This document shows, piece after piece, positions 42,733 to 50,800 of a stretch of 64,000 nucleotides of DNA. Source of the stretch: Lachnospiraceae bacterium UBA3804 (GTDB lineage: Bacteria; Bacillota; Clostridia; Lachnospirales; Lachnospiraceae). The notes below the pieces were generated by a model. The model had not been told where the DNA came from, searched no databases, and saw only the letters and a list, made by a program, of their open reading frames with translations. The translations under genes and the position numbers were made by a program. Where the stretch lies: contig DFEK01000001.1 of assembly GCA_002368665.1 (NCBI GenBank), positions 480,008-544,007 of the forward strand, in the 5' to 3' direction. Each line of letters begins with the position of its first letter. The stretch's first letter is position 1.

Positions 42733-43107
42733 TTAGTTTTTCATAATTGCACCGATGGTATATTCGGTGATTACATTTCCGCCGATGATGTGCTTGTCAA
42801 TTACTTCCAAAGCTTTCTCCGGGGTCATTTTTACATAAGTAACTTTTTCTTTGCCGGGCTGGAAAACCTCTACGATGGGTTCATACTGGCAAAGGCCGAT
42901 GCAGCCGGTCTGGGTAACTGCCACGTCTTCGATCTTCTTCTCTGCTACCGCATTGGATAATGCCGTAAGAACAGGTCTTGCGCCGGAAGCGATACCACAG
43001 GTTGCCATACCAACAACAATTCTGGTTGAAGCTTCAGACTCGTTACGAAGCGTTACCGAACCCTGCATTTTGTCTCTGAGTGCTTTTAATTCTTCAAGAG
43101 ATTTCAT
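42733..43107 (-). CDS. Thioredoxin-like [2Fe-2S] ferredoxin domain protein
   Basis: 124 residues. A short helical N terminus is followed by a thioredoxin-fold [2Fe-2S] domain with cluster ligands in GMATCGIASGAR and TGCIGLC, the same fold as the N terminus of HydB and the C terminus of HydC. It is encoded 18 bases before hydB in the hydrogenase operon. It probably forms an extra electron-transfer subunit (the HydD-like position), though its exact role is not established. Confidence 0.85.
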   Translation of the reverse strand: MKSLEELKALRDKMQGSVTLRNESEASTRIVVGMATCGIASGARPVLTALSNAVAEKKIEDVAVTQTGCIGLCQYEPIVEVFQPGKEKVTYVKMTPEKALEVIDKHIIGGNVITEYTIGAIMKN

Positions 43108-43155
43108 TTACGTTCCTCCTAAATTATAGTTGTTTTTCATCACAGCCGCGAAACT

Positions 43156-43713
43156 TCAGACGTTTCTGCCGCCATCCGTTTCTGCTTTTTGTTCAGAAAG
43201 ATAATCCATGATATACTGGGATATTTCCGGTTCTTTGAAGGAAATACCGCCGAGAATTTCCCTGAATTCTCGTGTATCAAGGGTAAAAGACGCATCATTG
43301 AATTTGTACGTATAGAGGAAATCCAGATTTTCGTTGTAAACAACCAGTGTATGGATGGCACCGTTGATGTCTCCGAGCGGCATTCTGTCAATATTCGACA
43401 GACCGAACGAAGCAAATGTTTCGGTTCCGACACCCGGTTCGGACTTGATATAGAACTCACCTCCCGCAGCAAGCGCCGCCTGCTTATAGAAAGGAATTCC
43501 GAGACCGACTTTCCTGGTCGTTCGCGTGGTAAAGAACGGGTCTTCCACGCTCCTTAGCTGTTCACTACTCATCCCGCAACCGTCATCTTTGATTAAAACA
43601 GACAAAAGGTCGTTTTTCTCATCCACGCTCACGGTGATCTCCACCAGCGTGGCATTCGCACGTACCGAATTCTCGGCTACGTCTAAGATGTTCAGTGCAA
43701 TTTCCGTCATCAT
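43156..43713 (-). CDS. HATPase-fold ATP-binding protein in the hydrogenase operon
   Basis: 185 residues. A GHKL/histidine-kinase-type ATP-binding domain has the N-box LDVAENSVRANA, the G1 box DDGCGM and the G2-like block GLGIPFYKQAALAAGG, but no His phosphoacceptor or sensor domain. The C-terminal 60 residues are specific to this group. Such genes commonly lie between hydC and hydB in clostridial hydrogenase operons; a regulatory or assembly role is assumed but not shown. Two adjacent ATG codons make the exact start uncertain by one residue, and no strong ribosome-binding site is seen. Confidence 0.8.
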   Translation of the reverse strand: MMTEIALNILDVAENSVRANATLVEITVSVDEKNDLLSVLIKDDGCGMSSEQLRSVEDPFFTTRTTRKVGLGIPFYKQAALAAGGEFYIKSEPGVGTETFASFGLSNIDRMPLGDINGAIHTLVVYNENLDFLYTYKFNDASFTLDTREFREILGGISFKEPEISQYIMDYLSEQKAETDGGRNV

Positions 43714-43743
43714 ACGCTTATTTTCTCCGACACATGCAGGGAA

Positions 43744-44238
43744 TTAATTGTACTTATCAAGAATACCTTGAACGTCCTTCGGAGTAATTCTTCCGAACAC
43801 TTCACCGTTAATGGTCATAACGGGTGCAAGTCCGCAGGCACCTACACAACGGCAAGCGTCTAAGGAGAACTTGCGGTCAGCGGTACATTCACCGCCCTTA
43901 ATGCCAAGAATCTCTTCCAGTTTGGCATAAATGTCACCGGATCCCTTAACGTAGCAGGCAGTACCCAGGCATACGCTGATCTGATACTCTCCCTTAGGAT
44001 TCAGTGAGAACTGTGCGTAGAAAGTTGCAACGCCGTAAACTTTTTCAAGAGGGATTCCCATCTCGTCTGCGATTATGGTCTGCACTTCGATCGGAAGATA
44101 TCCGTAGATATCCTGTGCTTTCTGCATAATCGGCATCAAGGATCCCTTCTCGTCTTTGTTCTCAGCGATGACTTTCCGAAGTTGTGCCTCTTGCTCGGCA
44201 GTGCCTGCAAAAGGAACATTTGCTTTCTTGTAACTCAT
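43744..44238 (-). CDS. hydC: Hydrogenase HydC / NuoE-like [2Fe-2S] subunit
   Basis: 164 residues. A helical N-terminal domain is followed by a thioredoxin-like [2Fe-2S] domain whose ligands sit in VCLGTACYVKGS and DACRCVGACGLAPV, as in NuoE. It passes electrons between the NuoF-like HydB and HydA. First gene of the operon. AAGGAGG precedes the ATG and overlaps a Rex-type operator. Confidence 0.94.
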   Translation of the reverse strand: MSYKKANVPFAGTAEQEAQLRKVIAENKDEKGSLMPIMQKAQDIYGYLPIEVQTIIADEMGIPLEKVYGVATFYAQFSLNPKGEYQISVCLGTACYVKGSGDIYAKLEEILGIKGGECTADRKFSLDACRCVGACGLAPVMTINGEVFGRITPKDVQGILDKYN

Positions 44239-44251
44239 CCTAAAAACCTCC

Positions 44252-44269
44252 TTGATATTTTTTTAACAA
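44252..44269 (-). promoter_or_regulatory. Putative Rex operator upstream of the hydrogenase operon
   Basis: On the minus strand the site reads TTGTTAAAAAAATATCAA. The first half matches the Rex consensus TTGTTAA(N4)TTAACAA perfectly and the second half matches at five of seven positions. Rex senses the NADH/NAD+ ratio and represses NADH-oxidising fermentation genes in Firmicutes. The site ends 14 bases before the hydC ATG. In the rest of the gap (44270-44448) there are several TTAG-containing short repeats, but I could not fix a promoter. Confidence 0.6.
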
Positions 44270-44448
44270 TGTTTGGACGTAATACATGATATTACCGAAT
44301 AAGTCTAACACATAAAATAGTAAAAATCTACAAGTTAGCCGTCTCTAACCTGCATTTTTTGTGCATTTTTATAAAAACTTCATTTTCCGTTAGTTGTCTG
44401 CAATTTTAGTTAGTCTTCTTTTTTTTAATGTGAGTCGTCTGTAAATCT

Positions 44449-44555
44449 TTCGCGCCCGAGCGGATCGCGAAGCGATAATTACATCTCCGCGAGGTGCGCA
44501 TCCTGCGGAGCATTTTACTTCATAGGAAATCAGAAGGAATTTCCTATGAAGTAAA
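44449..44555 (-). repeat. Diverged third copy of the multi-hairpin intergenic repeat
   Basis: Shares the ACTTCATAGGAAAT/ATTTCCTATGAAGT hairpin, the block GTGCGCATCCT..GCGGAGCATTTT and the CGCGC-rich segment with copies 1 and 2, but lacks the last terminator-like hairpin. Like them it lies immediately downstream of a minus-strand terminator. Confidence 0.7.
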
Positions 44556-44556
44556 A

Positions 44557-44588
44557 AAGCCCGTACCACAAATCTGTGATACGGGCTT
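44557..44588 (-). terminator. Rho-independent terminator of the 136-residue lipoprotein gene
   Basis: AAGCCCGTA-CACA / TGTG-TACGGGCTT stem followed on the minus strand by TTTTTTACTTC, 16 bases after the stop codon. Confidence 0.88.
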
Positions 44589-44604
44589 TACTGCGTTGCT
44601 CGGA

Positions 44605-45015
44605 TTATTCGGTGTAAGAATAAATCTCGGTTCCGTTATCGGTATAGTAGATAAATGTTACGGATGTAGGTCTGATGCCTGCTTCTTTTTCAATATCATC
44701 CTTGGTGCTCTTTGCCATGGAGGAGAAATCCTGTGCTGCAAGGCCCTTCTTTAAACTGTCGACACCGGTCTGACTTACGGATGCGGAATAATAATATTTG
44801 TAAGTAATATCATTTCCGTGAATCTCATAATCCACATCGCTGTAATATGCGCTGTAAACGGAAAGCATCTGATCCATCATCTTGTCGATCTGCTGCTTGT
44901 TGGCGGGTTTACCGTAGAAACTCTCCAAAGTTTTTGCTGCGCAACCTGCAAGTGCCATAACCGCTACTACTGCCAGCAAAATGCTGACTACCTGTTTTCT
45001 TACTTTCATACTCAT
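44605..45015 (-). CDS. Small lipoprotein, DUF4854-like
   Basis: 136 residues. A signal peptide with lipobox ALAGC (Cys near residue 25) is followed by a small alpha/beta domain rich in Tyr (YKYYYSAS, VTFIYYTDNGTEIYSY). Similar short Firmicutes lipoproteins carry the label DUF4854; the assignment is from memory of the pattern and the function is unknown. It has its own promoter and terminator. AAGGAGA precedes the ATG; a second ATG two codons later is equally possible. Confidence 0.7.
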   Translation of the reverse strand: MSMKVRKQVVSILLAVVAVMALAGCAAKTLESFYGKPANKQQIDKMMDQMLSVYSAYYSDVDYEIHGNDITYKYYYSASVSQTGVDSLKKGLAAQDFSSMAKSTKDDIEKEAGIRPTSVTFIYYTDNGTEIYSYTE

Positions 45016-45070
45016 CCCTCAATTCTCCTTTTTATATTATTAAAAAATATAGATTAAGACTACGTGGTTA

Positions 45071-45100
45071 AATATACTCTTTGCGCGACTTCTTTGTCAA
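45071..45100 (-). promoter_or_regulatory. Sigma-A type promoter of the 136-residue lipoprotein gene
   Basis: TTGACA, 18 bases, TATATT on the minus strand. The leader is about 50 bases. Confidence 0.65.
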
Positions 45101-45109
45101 ATGGCACCA

Positions 45110-47119
45110 TTAAGAAATCTTGTTTCCGCACCGGGTGCAGAATGCGCTTCCTTCCGGAATCAGTGCGCCACACTTCGTGCAGAATCTCTTCGGTGCTTCT
45201 GCCGGTGCGGGAGCTGCAGCGGTTGAATCTGCAACTGCAGGTGCAGGAGCGACTGCAGGCGCGGGTGCTGTAGCGGTCTGAGCAGGCTGGGCCGTCGGCT
45301 GAACTGCAGCCTGTACCGGCTGGATCGGTGTTGCTGCTTTCTTATTCTTTAAGATCATCATTACGATCAAACCTGCGGTTCCGAGAAGTGCCAGAACGCC
45401 GAGCGCAAGAAGTGCAATCGGAATAATGTTGATTTTATCGCCGGTCAGATTATGGGAAAGAAGATTCTCCGCTTTGAAACTGGGATTCTCTTCCACATAA
45501 TTGTTACCCTTCTTAGCCAGAGGATCCGCACCGTATTTTGCGGTGTTTCCGATTCCTTTTACCGTATAGGTCAAAAGAGGAATACTTCCTTCGGTAAACA
45601 TTTGCATATCGAAGGAATCATTAACATTCATGGTCTGAACGATCGGCATAATCGCACCGGAATTCTTCGTAACGCTGAGTTTGTTGTTTCCTCCGAATGC
45701 TTCGGTCCAAAGAGAAGCTTCAACGCCCTCATCTGCATTGGATTTAATAATAACGATAAAATTGGTACCGTCGGATTCGCATTTCTTCAATACCAGTTCG
45801 CCAAAGTTTCCGTTCTTTGCAATGCTTTCGTTTGCTCTTGCAATGGATTCCGTGATACGAGTATTTAAGCTTTCTATCTGGGTATCGGTAAGATGGGACT
45901 CATATGTCAGTTTTACTTCTCTTTCCACTTTACCCATAAAGGTCGGCTTTAAAGTTACCTTTGCATCCGCAAGTGCAAATTTATAGGTATATTCATACTG
46001 TAATTTGAAATTCGAATCGTAATAGGAATTGAACAATCTGCACCAGTCCGGATCATCGGACGGTGTTGCATAAAGATCATTGGTTCCGTAATCACTTGTA
46101 ACCTTACCCTCAAAGGAACCGGATTGAGATACATAATAATTGAAATTACATACCTTATCCCAGCCGGTTACATAGTTATCCAGTGAGAAATTCTCGGTAA
46201 TGCTTCTGGTATCCGCAAAAGTCTTCTCCGGTGCATCGCCGGTAGCCGCCGCATCCGCGGTAAACATTGTCTCTCCGCTCTTGGAGCAGAATGTAGCCAT
46301 CAATGTGTTGATCTGATCCGCGGAAACACCGTTTGCCTCGATCACATAGATCTGCTCTTCTCCATTATCTTCCCAGTTTGCCGTAGCAAGTGAATCGGTA
46401 ACGCCGGCAAGATAGCCCTTGATCTCATCTCCCTTTTCGTTCATCGAAGACTGGGGAACTTTCACTTTGATGGTTCTGTTATAAGTTCCGTCACCGTTAA
46501 TTGCGGTATAAACATCAACACCGTTTAAGGTCAGATATTTGATCGTATCGATATCGGCGGTCGAACCGTTGTCGGATTTAGCACCGAATACTTCCCAGTT
46601 TCCGGTCTGTCCGTTTCCGAAAATATCACTTTTATTGGTTTCTTCGATGTATCCGTTTTCCACAAGCAGATTACTGAACCACTGCAGCATGGATACGGAA
46701 TTGAAATTCTCATGATACTTGATTCCGCTTGCAAAGATCGAATCCGGATGCGATACCTCAAGCAAAGGATCGGGAACATCCACATTGCCCGCTTTCAGCA
46801 GAGCAGCGACTTTATTCTTATAATCTTCTTCCGAACTGAAGTTTAAGGTGAATGCATAAATCGCTTCTTCATCGGTGGATATATCTTCAAAGGTAAGTTC
46901 CGTGGGAGTATTCTCGGCAACGGTCTGGGAAATCTCAGCCAAATCCCCTTTGATGTATTGTTTATTGTCTTTCAGATTCGCGGAATAGGTCATGACACGG
47001 CTTCCGCTGAATCCTTCTTTAACGGTTAAATCCGTTTTAATCTGTCCGCCGCAGGCCGTAAGAACAAGCATAACAGCTGCGGAAAAAACGAGTAAAAACA
47101 GTTTTTTTACTTTATTCAT
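45110..47119 (-). CDS. Lipoprotein with transmembrane segment and C-terminal cytoplasmic zinc ribbon
   Basis: 669 residues. A lipobox VLTAC (Cys near 22) heads a large extracytoplasmic beta-rich region of about 550 residues. A membrane segment (about 570-595, ALLALGVLALLGTAGLIVMM) is followed by an Ala/Pro/Gln-rich linker and a zinc ribbon, RFCTKCGALIPEG and FCTRCGNKI, at the very C terminus. The topology places the main domain outside and the zinc ribbon in the cytoplasm. Function unknown. It follows the 136-residue secreted protein by 21 bases and miaA further upstream, probably in one operon. Confidence 0.8.
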   Translation of the reverse strand: MNKVKKLFLLVFSAAVMLVLTACGGQIKTDLTVKEGFSGSRVMTYSANLKDNKQYIKGDLAEISQTVAENTPTELTFEDISTDEEAIYAFTLNFSSEEDYKNKVAALLKAGNVDVPDPLLEVSHPDSIFASGIKYHENFNSVSMLQWFSNLLVENGYIEETNKSDIFGNGQTGNWEVFGAKSDNGSTADIDTIKYLTLNGVDVYTAINGDGTYNRTIKVKVPQSSMNEKGDEIKGYLAGVTDSLATANWEDNGEEQIYVIEANGVSADQINTLMATFCSKSGETMFTADAAATGDAPEKTFADTRSITENFSLDNYVTGWDKVCNFNYYVSQSGSFEGKVTSDYGTNDLYATPSDDPDWCRLFNSYYDSNFKLQYEYTYKFALADAKVTLKPTFMGKVEREVKLTYESHLTDTQIESLNTRITESIARANESIAKNGNFGELVLKKCESDGTNFIVIIKSNADEGVEASLWTEAFGGNNKLSVTKNSGAIMPIVQTMNVNDSFDMQMFTEGSIPLLTYTVKGIGNTAKYGADPLAKKGNNYVEENPSFKAENLLSHNLTGDKINIIPIALLALGVLALLGTAGLIVMMILKNKKAATPIQPVQAAVQPTAQPAQTATAPAPAVAPAPAVADSTAAAPAPAEAPKRFCTKCGALIPEGSAFCTRCGNKIS

Positions 47120-47140
47120 TGTATTTTCCTCCCAGCCTCT

Positions 47141-47551
47141 TTAATCTACGGTCCACTTGTTTCCGGTTTTGGTCAATGACAGGTAATCGGAATCCGTATC
47201 GCCGGGAAGAACCATGGTTGTATGAATCGTTGCGCTGTCCATCGTTTCGTTGCAAACAGGCTTTCCGATCAGGATCTTCGCATTCTTGAACTTCTTTACA
47301 TCGGTATCGTCAAGAAGTTTATCTGCCAGAGAACTTCCGAGAAGTGCTTCTCCGATCTGTCCGTATAGCTCTCCGTTTGCATCGGTGGTTAATTTGCCTG
47401 CTTTCTTATAATTGCCTTTTGCAATGGCAGACGTGTAAGATTTGGCGACTTTTGCCGGTTTGGATGACAGAAAATCCACGCTTAATCCGGCTGCTCCGAG
47501 CAGGCAGATAATCGCACAGACTCCCGTCAAAATAGGAATAATCTTCTTCAT
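47141..47551 (-). CDS. Secreted or membrane-anchored small protein, DUF4878-like
   Basis: 136 residues. A hydrophobic N-terminal signal or anchor (residues 5-27) is followed by a compact domain with AKSYTSAIAKGNYKKAGKL and a C-terminal beta segment ending GNKWTVD, a pattern seen in DUF4878/NTF2-like secreted proteins. Cys 17 is in a lipobox-like context, but weakly. It lies between miaA (24 bases) and the zinc-ribbon lipoprotein (21 bases). Function unknown. Confidence 0.65.
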   Translation of the reverse strand: MKKIIPILTGVCAIICLLGAAGLSVDFLSSKPAKVAKSYTSAIAKGNYKKAGKLTTDANGELYGQIGEALLGSSLADKLLDDTDVKKFKNAKILIGKPVCNETMDSATIHTTMVLPGDTDSDYLSLTKTGNKWTVD

Positions 47552-47575
47552 TGCTTCCCCTTTCCCAACGACTGC

Positions 47576-48568
47576 TTATTCGTTGTTACACACTGTTTTC
47601 ATTTTACTATCTGTTATACTGCAAGTCAATTTCACGATTTCATTCGCAATCTCTTCATCGGGGTTTTCGTATTCCGACTTGTCAAACCAAATTACATCAT
47701 CCATTCCTTTGAAATACGTAAGCTGTCGTTTGGCGAAATGCCTGGTGTTTAATTTGACCTTTTCAACGCCTTCTTCAATGGAATATTTTCCGCATAAAGC
47801 AGCATAGATTTCCTTATATCCGATCCCCTGCATGGAGATATGCGAATCATTTAATCCCTGTTCCATTAAGGAACGGATCTCATCCACAAGCCCCTCTTCC
47901 ACCATCTCGTCCACTCTGCGATTAATATTGTCATAGAGTTTCTCGCGCTTATCGGTCAGAACAATGCAAAGATCATCATAGACGGACGCTTTTAGTTTTT
48001 CCCTGTCATTGTGTTCCGAAATCGGGTATCCGTGCATCTCGTAAAATTCCAGCGCCCGGATCACTCGCTTTACGTTTCCCGCGGGTATCCGTTCATACGA
48101 GGCAGGATCGATCGGTAAAAGTCTAGCGTGGAATGCTTCCTTGCCAAGCGTTTGAGCTTCCTCTTCCAGACGTTTGCGGATTTCGGGATTTTCCTCTTCC
48201 TTAGCAAATTCCACGCCGCGTCTTAACGCCTGAATATAGAATCCGGTTCCGCCGACAATAATCGGAAGCTTCCCTTTTGCCCATATTTTTCTCATTGCTT
48301 CCCCGGCCAACGTTTGAAAGATCGTTACGTTGAACGGCTCTTTCGGATCCAGCACATCGATCAGATAATGCGCGATTCCCTGCGTTTCGCTTTCTTTGAT
48401 CTTGGCACTTCCGATATCCAGGCCGCGATATACCGCGACGGAATCCGCAGAGATGATTTCGCCGTTTAACGCTTTGGCAAGCGCAATGGAAATTCTGGTT
48501 TTGCCGACACCCGTCGGGCCGGTCAGAATTAACAGTTTATTGGTTGTATCCGTGTTCTTATTTTCCAT
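47576..48568 (-). CDS. miaA: tRNA dimethylallyltransferase
   Basis: 330 residues. P-loop LILTGPTGVGKTRISIALA near residue 12, then ISADSVAVYRGLDIGSAK, GGTGFYIQALRRG and the tRNA-binding YAKRQ-like block RHFAKRQLTYFK near the C terminus. It adds dimethylallyl to A37 of tRNAs reading UNN codons. The first motif residue is SADSVAVYRG rather than the usual SADSMQ(V)YRG, a small change seen in some clostridia. I chose the ATG at 48568 by family length; an upstream TTG is in frame, and neither has a strong ribosome-binding site. Confidence 0.93.
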   Translation of the reverse strand: MENKNTDTTNKLLILTGPTGVGKTRISIALAKALNGEIISADSVAVYRGLDIGSAKIKESETQGIAHYLIDVLDPKEPFNVTIFQTLAGEAMRKIWAKGKLPIIVGGTGFYIQALRRGVEFAKEEENPEIRKRLEEEAQTLGKEAFHARLLPIDPASYERIPAGNVKRVIRALEFYEMHGYPISEHNDREKLKASVYDDLCIVLTDKREKLYDNINRRVDEMVEEGLVDEIRSLMEQGLNDSHISMQGIGYKEIYAALCGKYSIEEGVEKVKLNTRHFAKRQLTYFKGMDDVIWFDKSEYENPDEEIANEIVKLTCSITDSKMKTVCNNE

Positions 48569-48624
48569 AAAATTCAGTATAGCATTTCGGGTTGTTTCTT
48601 TCAATTTATGCTTGCATTATTGAA

Positions 48625-48653
48625 TTGAAAAAAAGGCTGATTTTTGTTATACT
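48625..48653 (+). promoter_or_regulatory. Sigma-A type promoter of the DRTGG-HydS-permease operon
   Basis: TTGAAA, 17 bases, TATACT on the plus strand, about 55 bases before the first gene, in the divergent gap with miaA. Confidence 0.7.
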
Positions 48654-48715
48654 TTATCCGTTAAGACAAATCTTTACTTCGACTCAAAACCATGAACATT
48701 TTACGGAGGTATCCT

Positions 48716-49069
48716 ATGACAATACAGGATGTGATTAAACTTCTCGATGCTACCCCTTTAACCTGCAAAGATAAACTCGACGGCGAAGTAATGAGCGCCT
48801 GCGGATCCGATATGATGAGTGATGTACTCGCATTCGCCAAATGCAAATGCGTGCTTCTTACCGGACTCTGCAATCCCCAGGTTATCCGTACCGCTGAAAT
48901 GATGGATATCGTAGCCATTATTTTTGTACGCGGCAAAATGCCGGATGAAGCCATGATGGAATTATCCGAAGAGATGGAAATCCCCTTGCTGGCAACTCCC
49001 CATCGTATGTTCTCCGCCTGCGGAATTCTGTACGAAACAGGCTTGAGAGGAGGATCGATGGATGGCTGA
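48716..49069 (+). CDS. DRTGG-domain-like protein
   Basis: 117 residues. The sequence (LCNPQVIRTAEMMDIVAIIFV, followed by a small helical end) fits the DRTGG domain found in phosphotransacetylases and in small stand-alone proteins beside hydrogenase genes. The frame opens eight codons earlier, but GGAGG seven bases before the ATG at 48716 fixes the start. Its stop overlaps the next gene by eight bases. A sensory or scaffold role with the neighbouring ATPase and hydrogenase homologue is inferred from context only. Confidence 0.75.
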   Translation: MTIQDVIKLLDATPLTCKDKLDGEVMSACGSDMMSDVLAFAKCKCVLLTGLCNPQVIRTAEMMDIVAIIFVRGKMPDEAMMELSEEMEIPLLATPHRMFSACGILYETGLRGGSMDG

Positions 49070-49484
49070 TATTCTAGAATTTACTTATGAAATCTCCGAT
49101 GACGACTTCACCCGTGCGGGAGAAGCATCTTCCGACGTTAAGAAGAAGCTGAAAAAACTCGGTGTTTCACCCGATGTGATCCGCCGCGTCTCCATTGCTT
49201 TGTATGAAGGCGAGATCAACATGGTCATTCATGCAAACGGCGGTAAAATCACGATTCAGATTTCCGAAGACTCGATCACGATGATCCTCGACGATAAAGG
49301 ACCCGGTATCCCGGATATCGACAAAGCGATGCAGGCCGGTTTCTCCACTGCTCCGGACAATGTCCGCAACCTTGGATTCGGTGCCGGCATGGGTCTTCCG
49401 AACATGAAGAAAAATACCGACAGCATCAATATCGAAACAAAGATTGGTGTCGGTACCAAAGTCACTATGGTGATCAATTTATAA
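49062..49484 (+). CDS. RsbW/SpoIIAB-like anti-sigma-type ATP-binding protein
   Basis: 140 residues. HATPase fold with N-box ALYEGEINMVIHA, G1 box DDKGPGIPD and G2 block GFGAGMGLPNMKK. This is the serine-kinase/anti-sigma arrangement of RsbW and SpoIIAB, and no sensor domain is attached. It overlaps the DRTGG gene and lies 21 bases before the hydrogenase homologue. It could relay the state of that protein by phosphorylation, but its target is not visible here. Confidence 0.82.
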   Translation: MADILEFTYEISDDDFTRAGEASSDVKKKLKKLGVSPDVIRRVSIALYEGEINMVIHANGGKITIQISEDSITMILDDKGPGIPDIDKAMQAGFSTAPDNVRNLGFGAGMGLPNMKKNTDSINIETKIGVGTKVTMVINL

Positions 49485-49505
49485 ATTGCTGATTAGGGGT
49501 TACGC

Positions 49506-50780
49506 ATGGAAAACTACGGAAAGTCCGTTTACTTACTGGAAAACCAGTGTAAGGGTTGTACCAACTGCATAAAGCACTGTCCCACCCAAGCCATCCGTGT
49601 CAGAAACGGAAAGGCCGTTATTACGACGGATCAGTGTATCGACTGCGGCGAATGTATCCGCATTTGTCCTCACCACGCCAAAAGAGCCAAAAGAGGCTTT
49701 ATCGATGCCATCAATAATTATCAGTATACCGTGGCACTGCCCGCGCCTTCTTTGTATGCGCAGGTCAATCATCTGGACGATGTAAACATTCTTCTTACTG
49801 CGCTCAAAGACATGGGATTCAACGATGTTTATGAAGTATCCGCAGCTGCGGAGATTATCTCCGAAGAATCCCGTAAATATGTTGCGGAACACAAAGACCA
49901 ATGGCCTTTGATCTCTACCGCATGTCCTACCATCGTAAGACTGATCCAGATGCGTTTCCCGAATCTCGTGGACCATCTGCTTCCTTTGATCACACCCGCA
50001 GAACTTGCTGCACGTCAGGCCAGAGCAAGGGCCGTTGAACGCACCGGCCTTGAACCGAATCAGATCGGAATCTTTTTCTTATCTCCCTGTCCTTCCAAAG
50101 TGACCGCGGCCAACAGTCCCATCGGTCATGAAAAAAGCGATATCGACTGCGTTCTTGCCATCAAAGATATTTATCCGGCTTTGGTAGACTCCATGAAGAT
50201 TGTTGCCAATCATCCGGAAGAACTGGCAATCTCCGGTAAAATCGGTATCAGCTGGGGAATTACCGGCGGTGAAGCCGGAGGCCTACTCTCCGACTCCTAT
50301 GTCGCTGCAGACGGAATCGAAAATGTCATTCATGTACTTGATGATCTGGAAGATGAGAAATTCTCATCCGACCTTGAATTTATTGAATTAAACGCTTGTA
50401 CCGGCGGTTGTGTCGGTGGAGTAATGCAGGTTGAGAATCCTTTCGCTGCCAAAGCCAAATTGCAGAAACTTCGAAAATACCTGCCCGTCTCCGCCGTTCA
50501 TGCGGTAAAGACCTATCCGTACGATGCCAACTGGACCAAAGAAGTCGAATACATTCCCGTATTTGAACTTGCCGATAACCTCAAAGAAAGTATGGAAAAA
50601 CTCAATCAGATCCAGGAACTTTGCAAACAATTCCCGGGTCTGGACTGCGGATGCTGCGGTGCTCCGACCTGCCGCGCCCTCTCCGAGGACATCGTAAAAG
50701 GCATTGCCAAAGAAACCGACTGCATCTATATTTTAAAAGATTATCTGCATAAGCTTTCCGATAAGATCAGTGAAATCTAG
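49506..50780 (+). CDS. HydS-like regulatory [FeFe]-hydrogenase homologue
   Basis: 424 residues. An N-terminal 2x[4Fe-4S] ferredoxin (CKGCTNCIKHCP, CIDCGECIRICP) is followed by an H-cluster domain with changed loops (TACP, SPCPSK, ACTGGCVGG) that keep cysteines at the cluster-binding places, and a C-terminal [4Fe-4S] domain DCGCCGAPTC. Catalytic enzymes have TSCCP or TSCSP in the first loop and ACPGGC in the third. The small size, altered loops and partners (RsbW-like ATPase, DRTGG) match sensory [FeFe]-hydrogenases such as HydS better than a main H2 producer. AGGGG precedes the ATG. Confidence 0.8.
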   Translation: MENYGKSVYLLENQCKGCTNCIKHCPTQAIRVRNGKAVITTDQCIDCGECIRICPHHAKRAKRGFIDAINNYQYTVALPAPSLYAQVNHLDDVNILLTALKDMGFNDVYEVSAAAEIISEESRKYVAEHKDQWPLISTACPTIVRLIQMRFPNLVDHLLPLITPAELAARQARARAVERTGLEPNQIGIFFLSPCPSKVTAANSPIGHEKSDIDCVLAIKDIYPALVDSMKIVANHPEELAISGKIGISWGITGGEAGGLLSDSYVAADGIENVIHVLDDLEDEKFSSDLEFIELNACTGGCVGGVMQVENPFAAKAKLQKLRKYLPVSAVHAVKTYPYDANWTKEVEYIPVFELADNLKESMEKLNQIQELCKQFPGLDCGCCGAPTCRALSEDIVKGIAKETDCIYILKDYLHKLSDKISEI

Positions 50781-50800
50781 ATTTTGCAGATGGGGATTTG

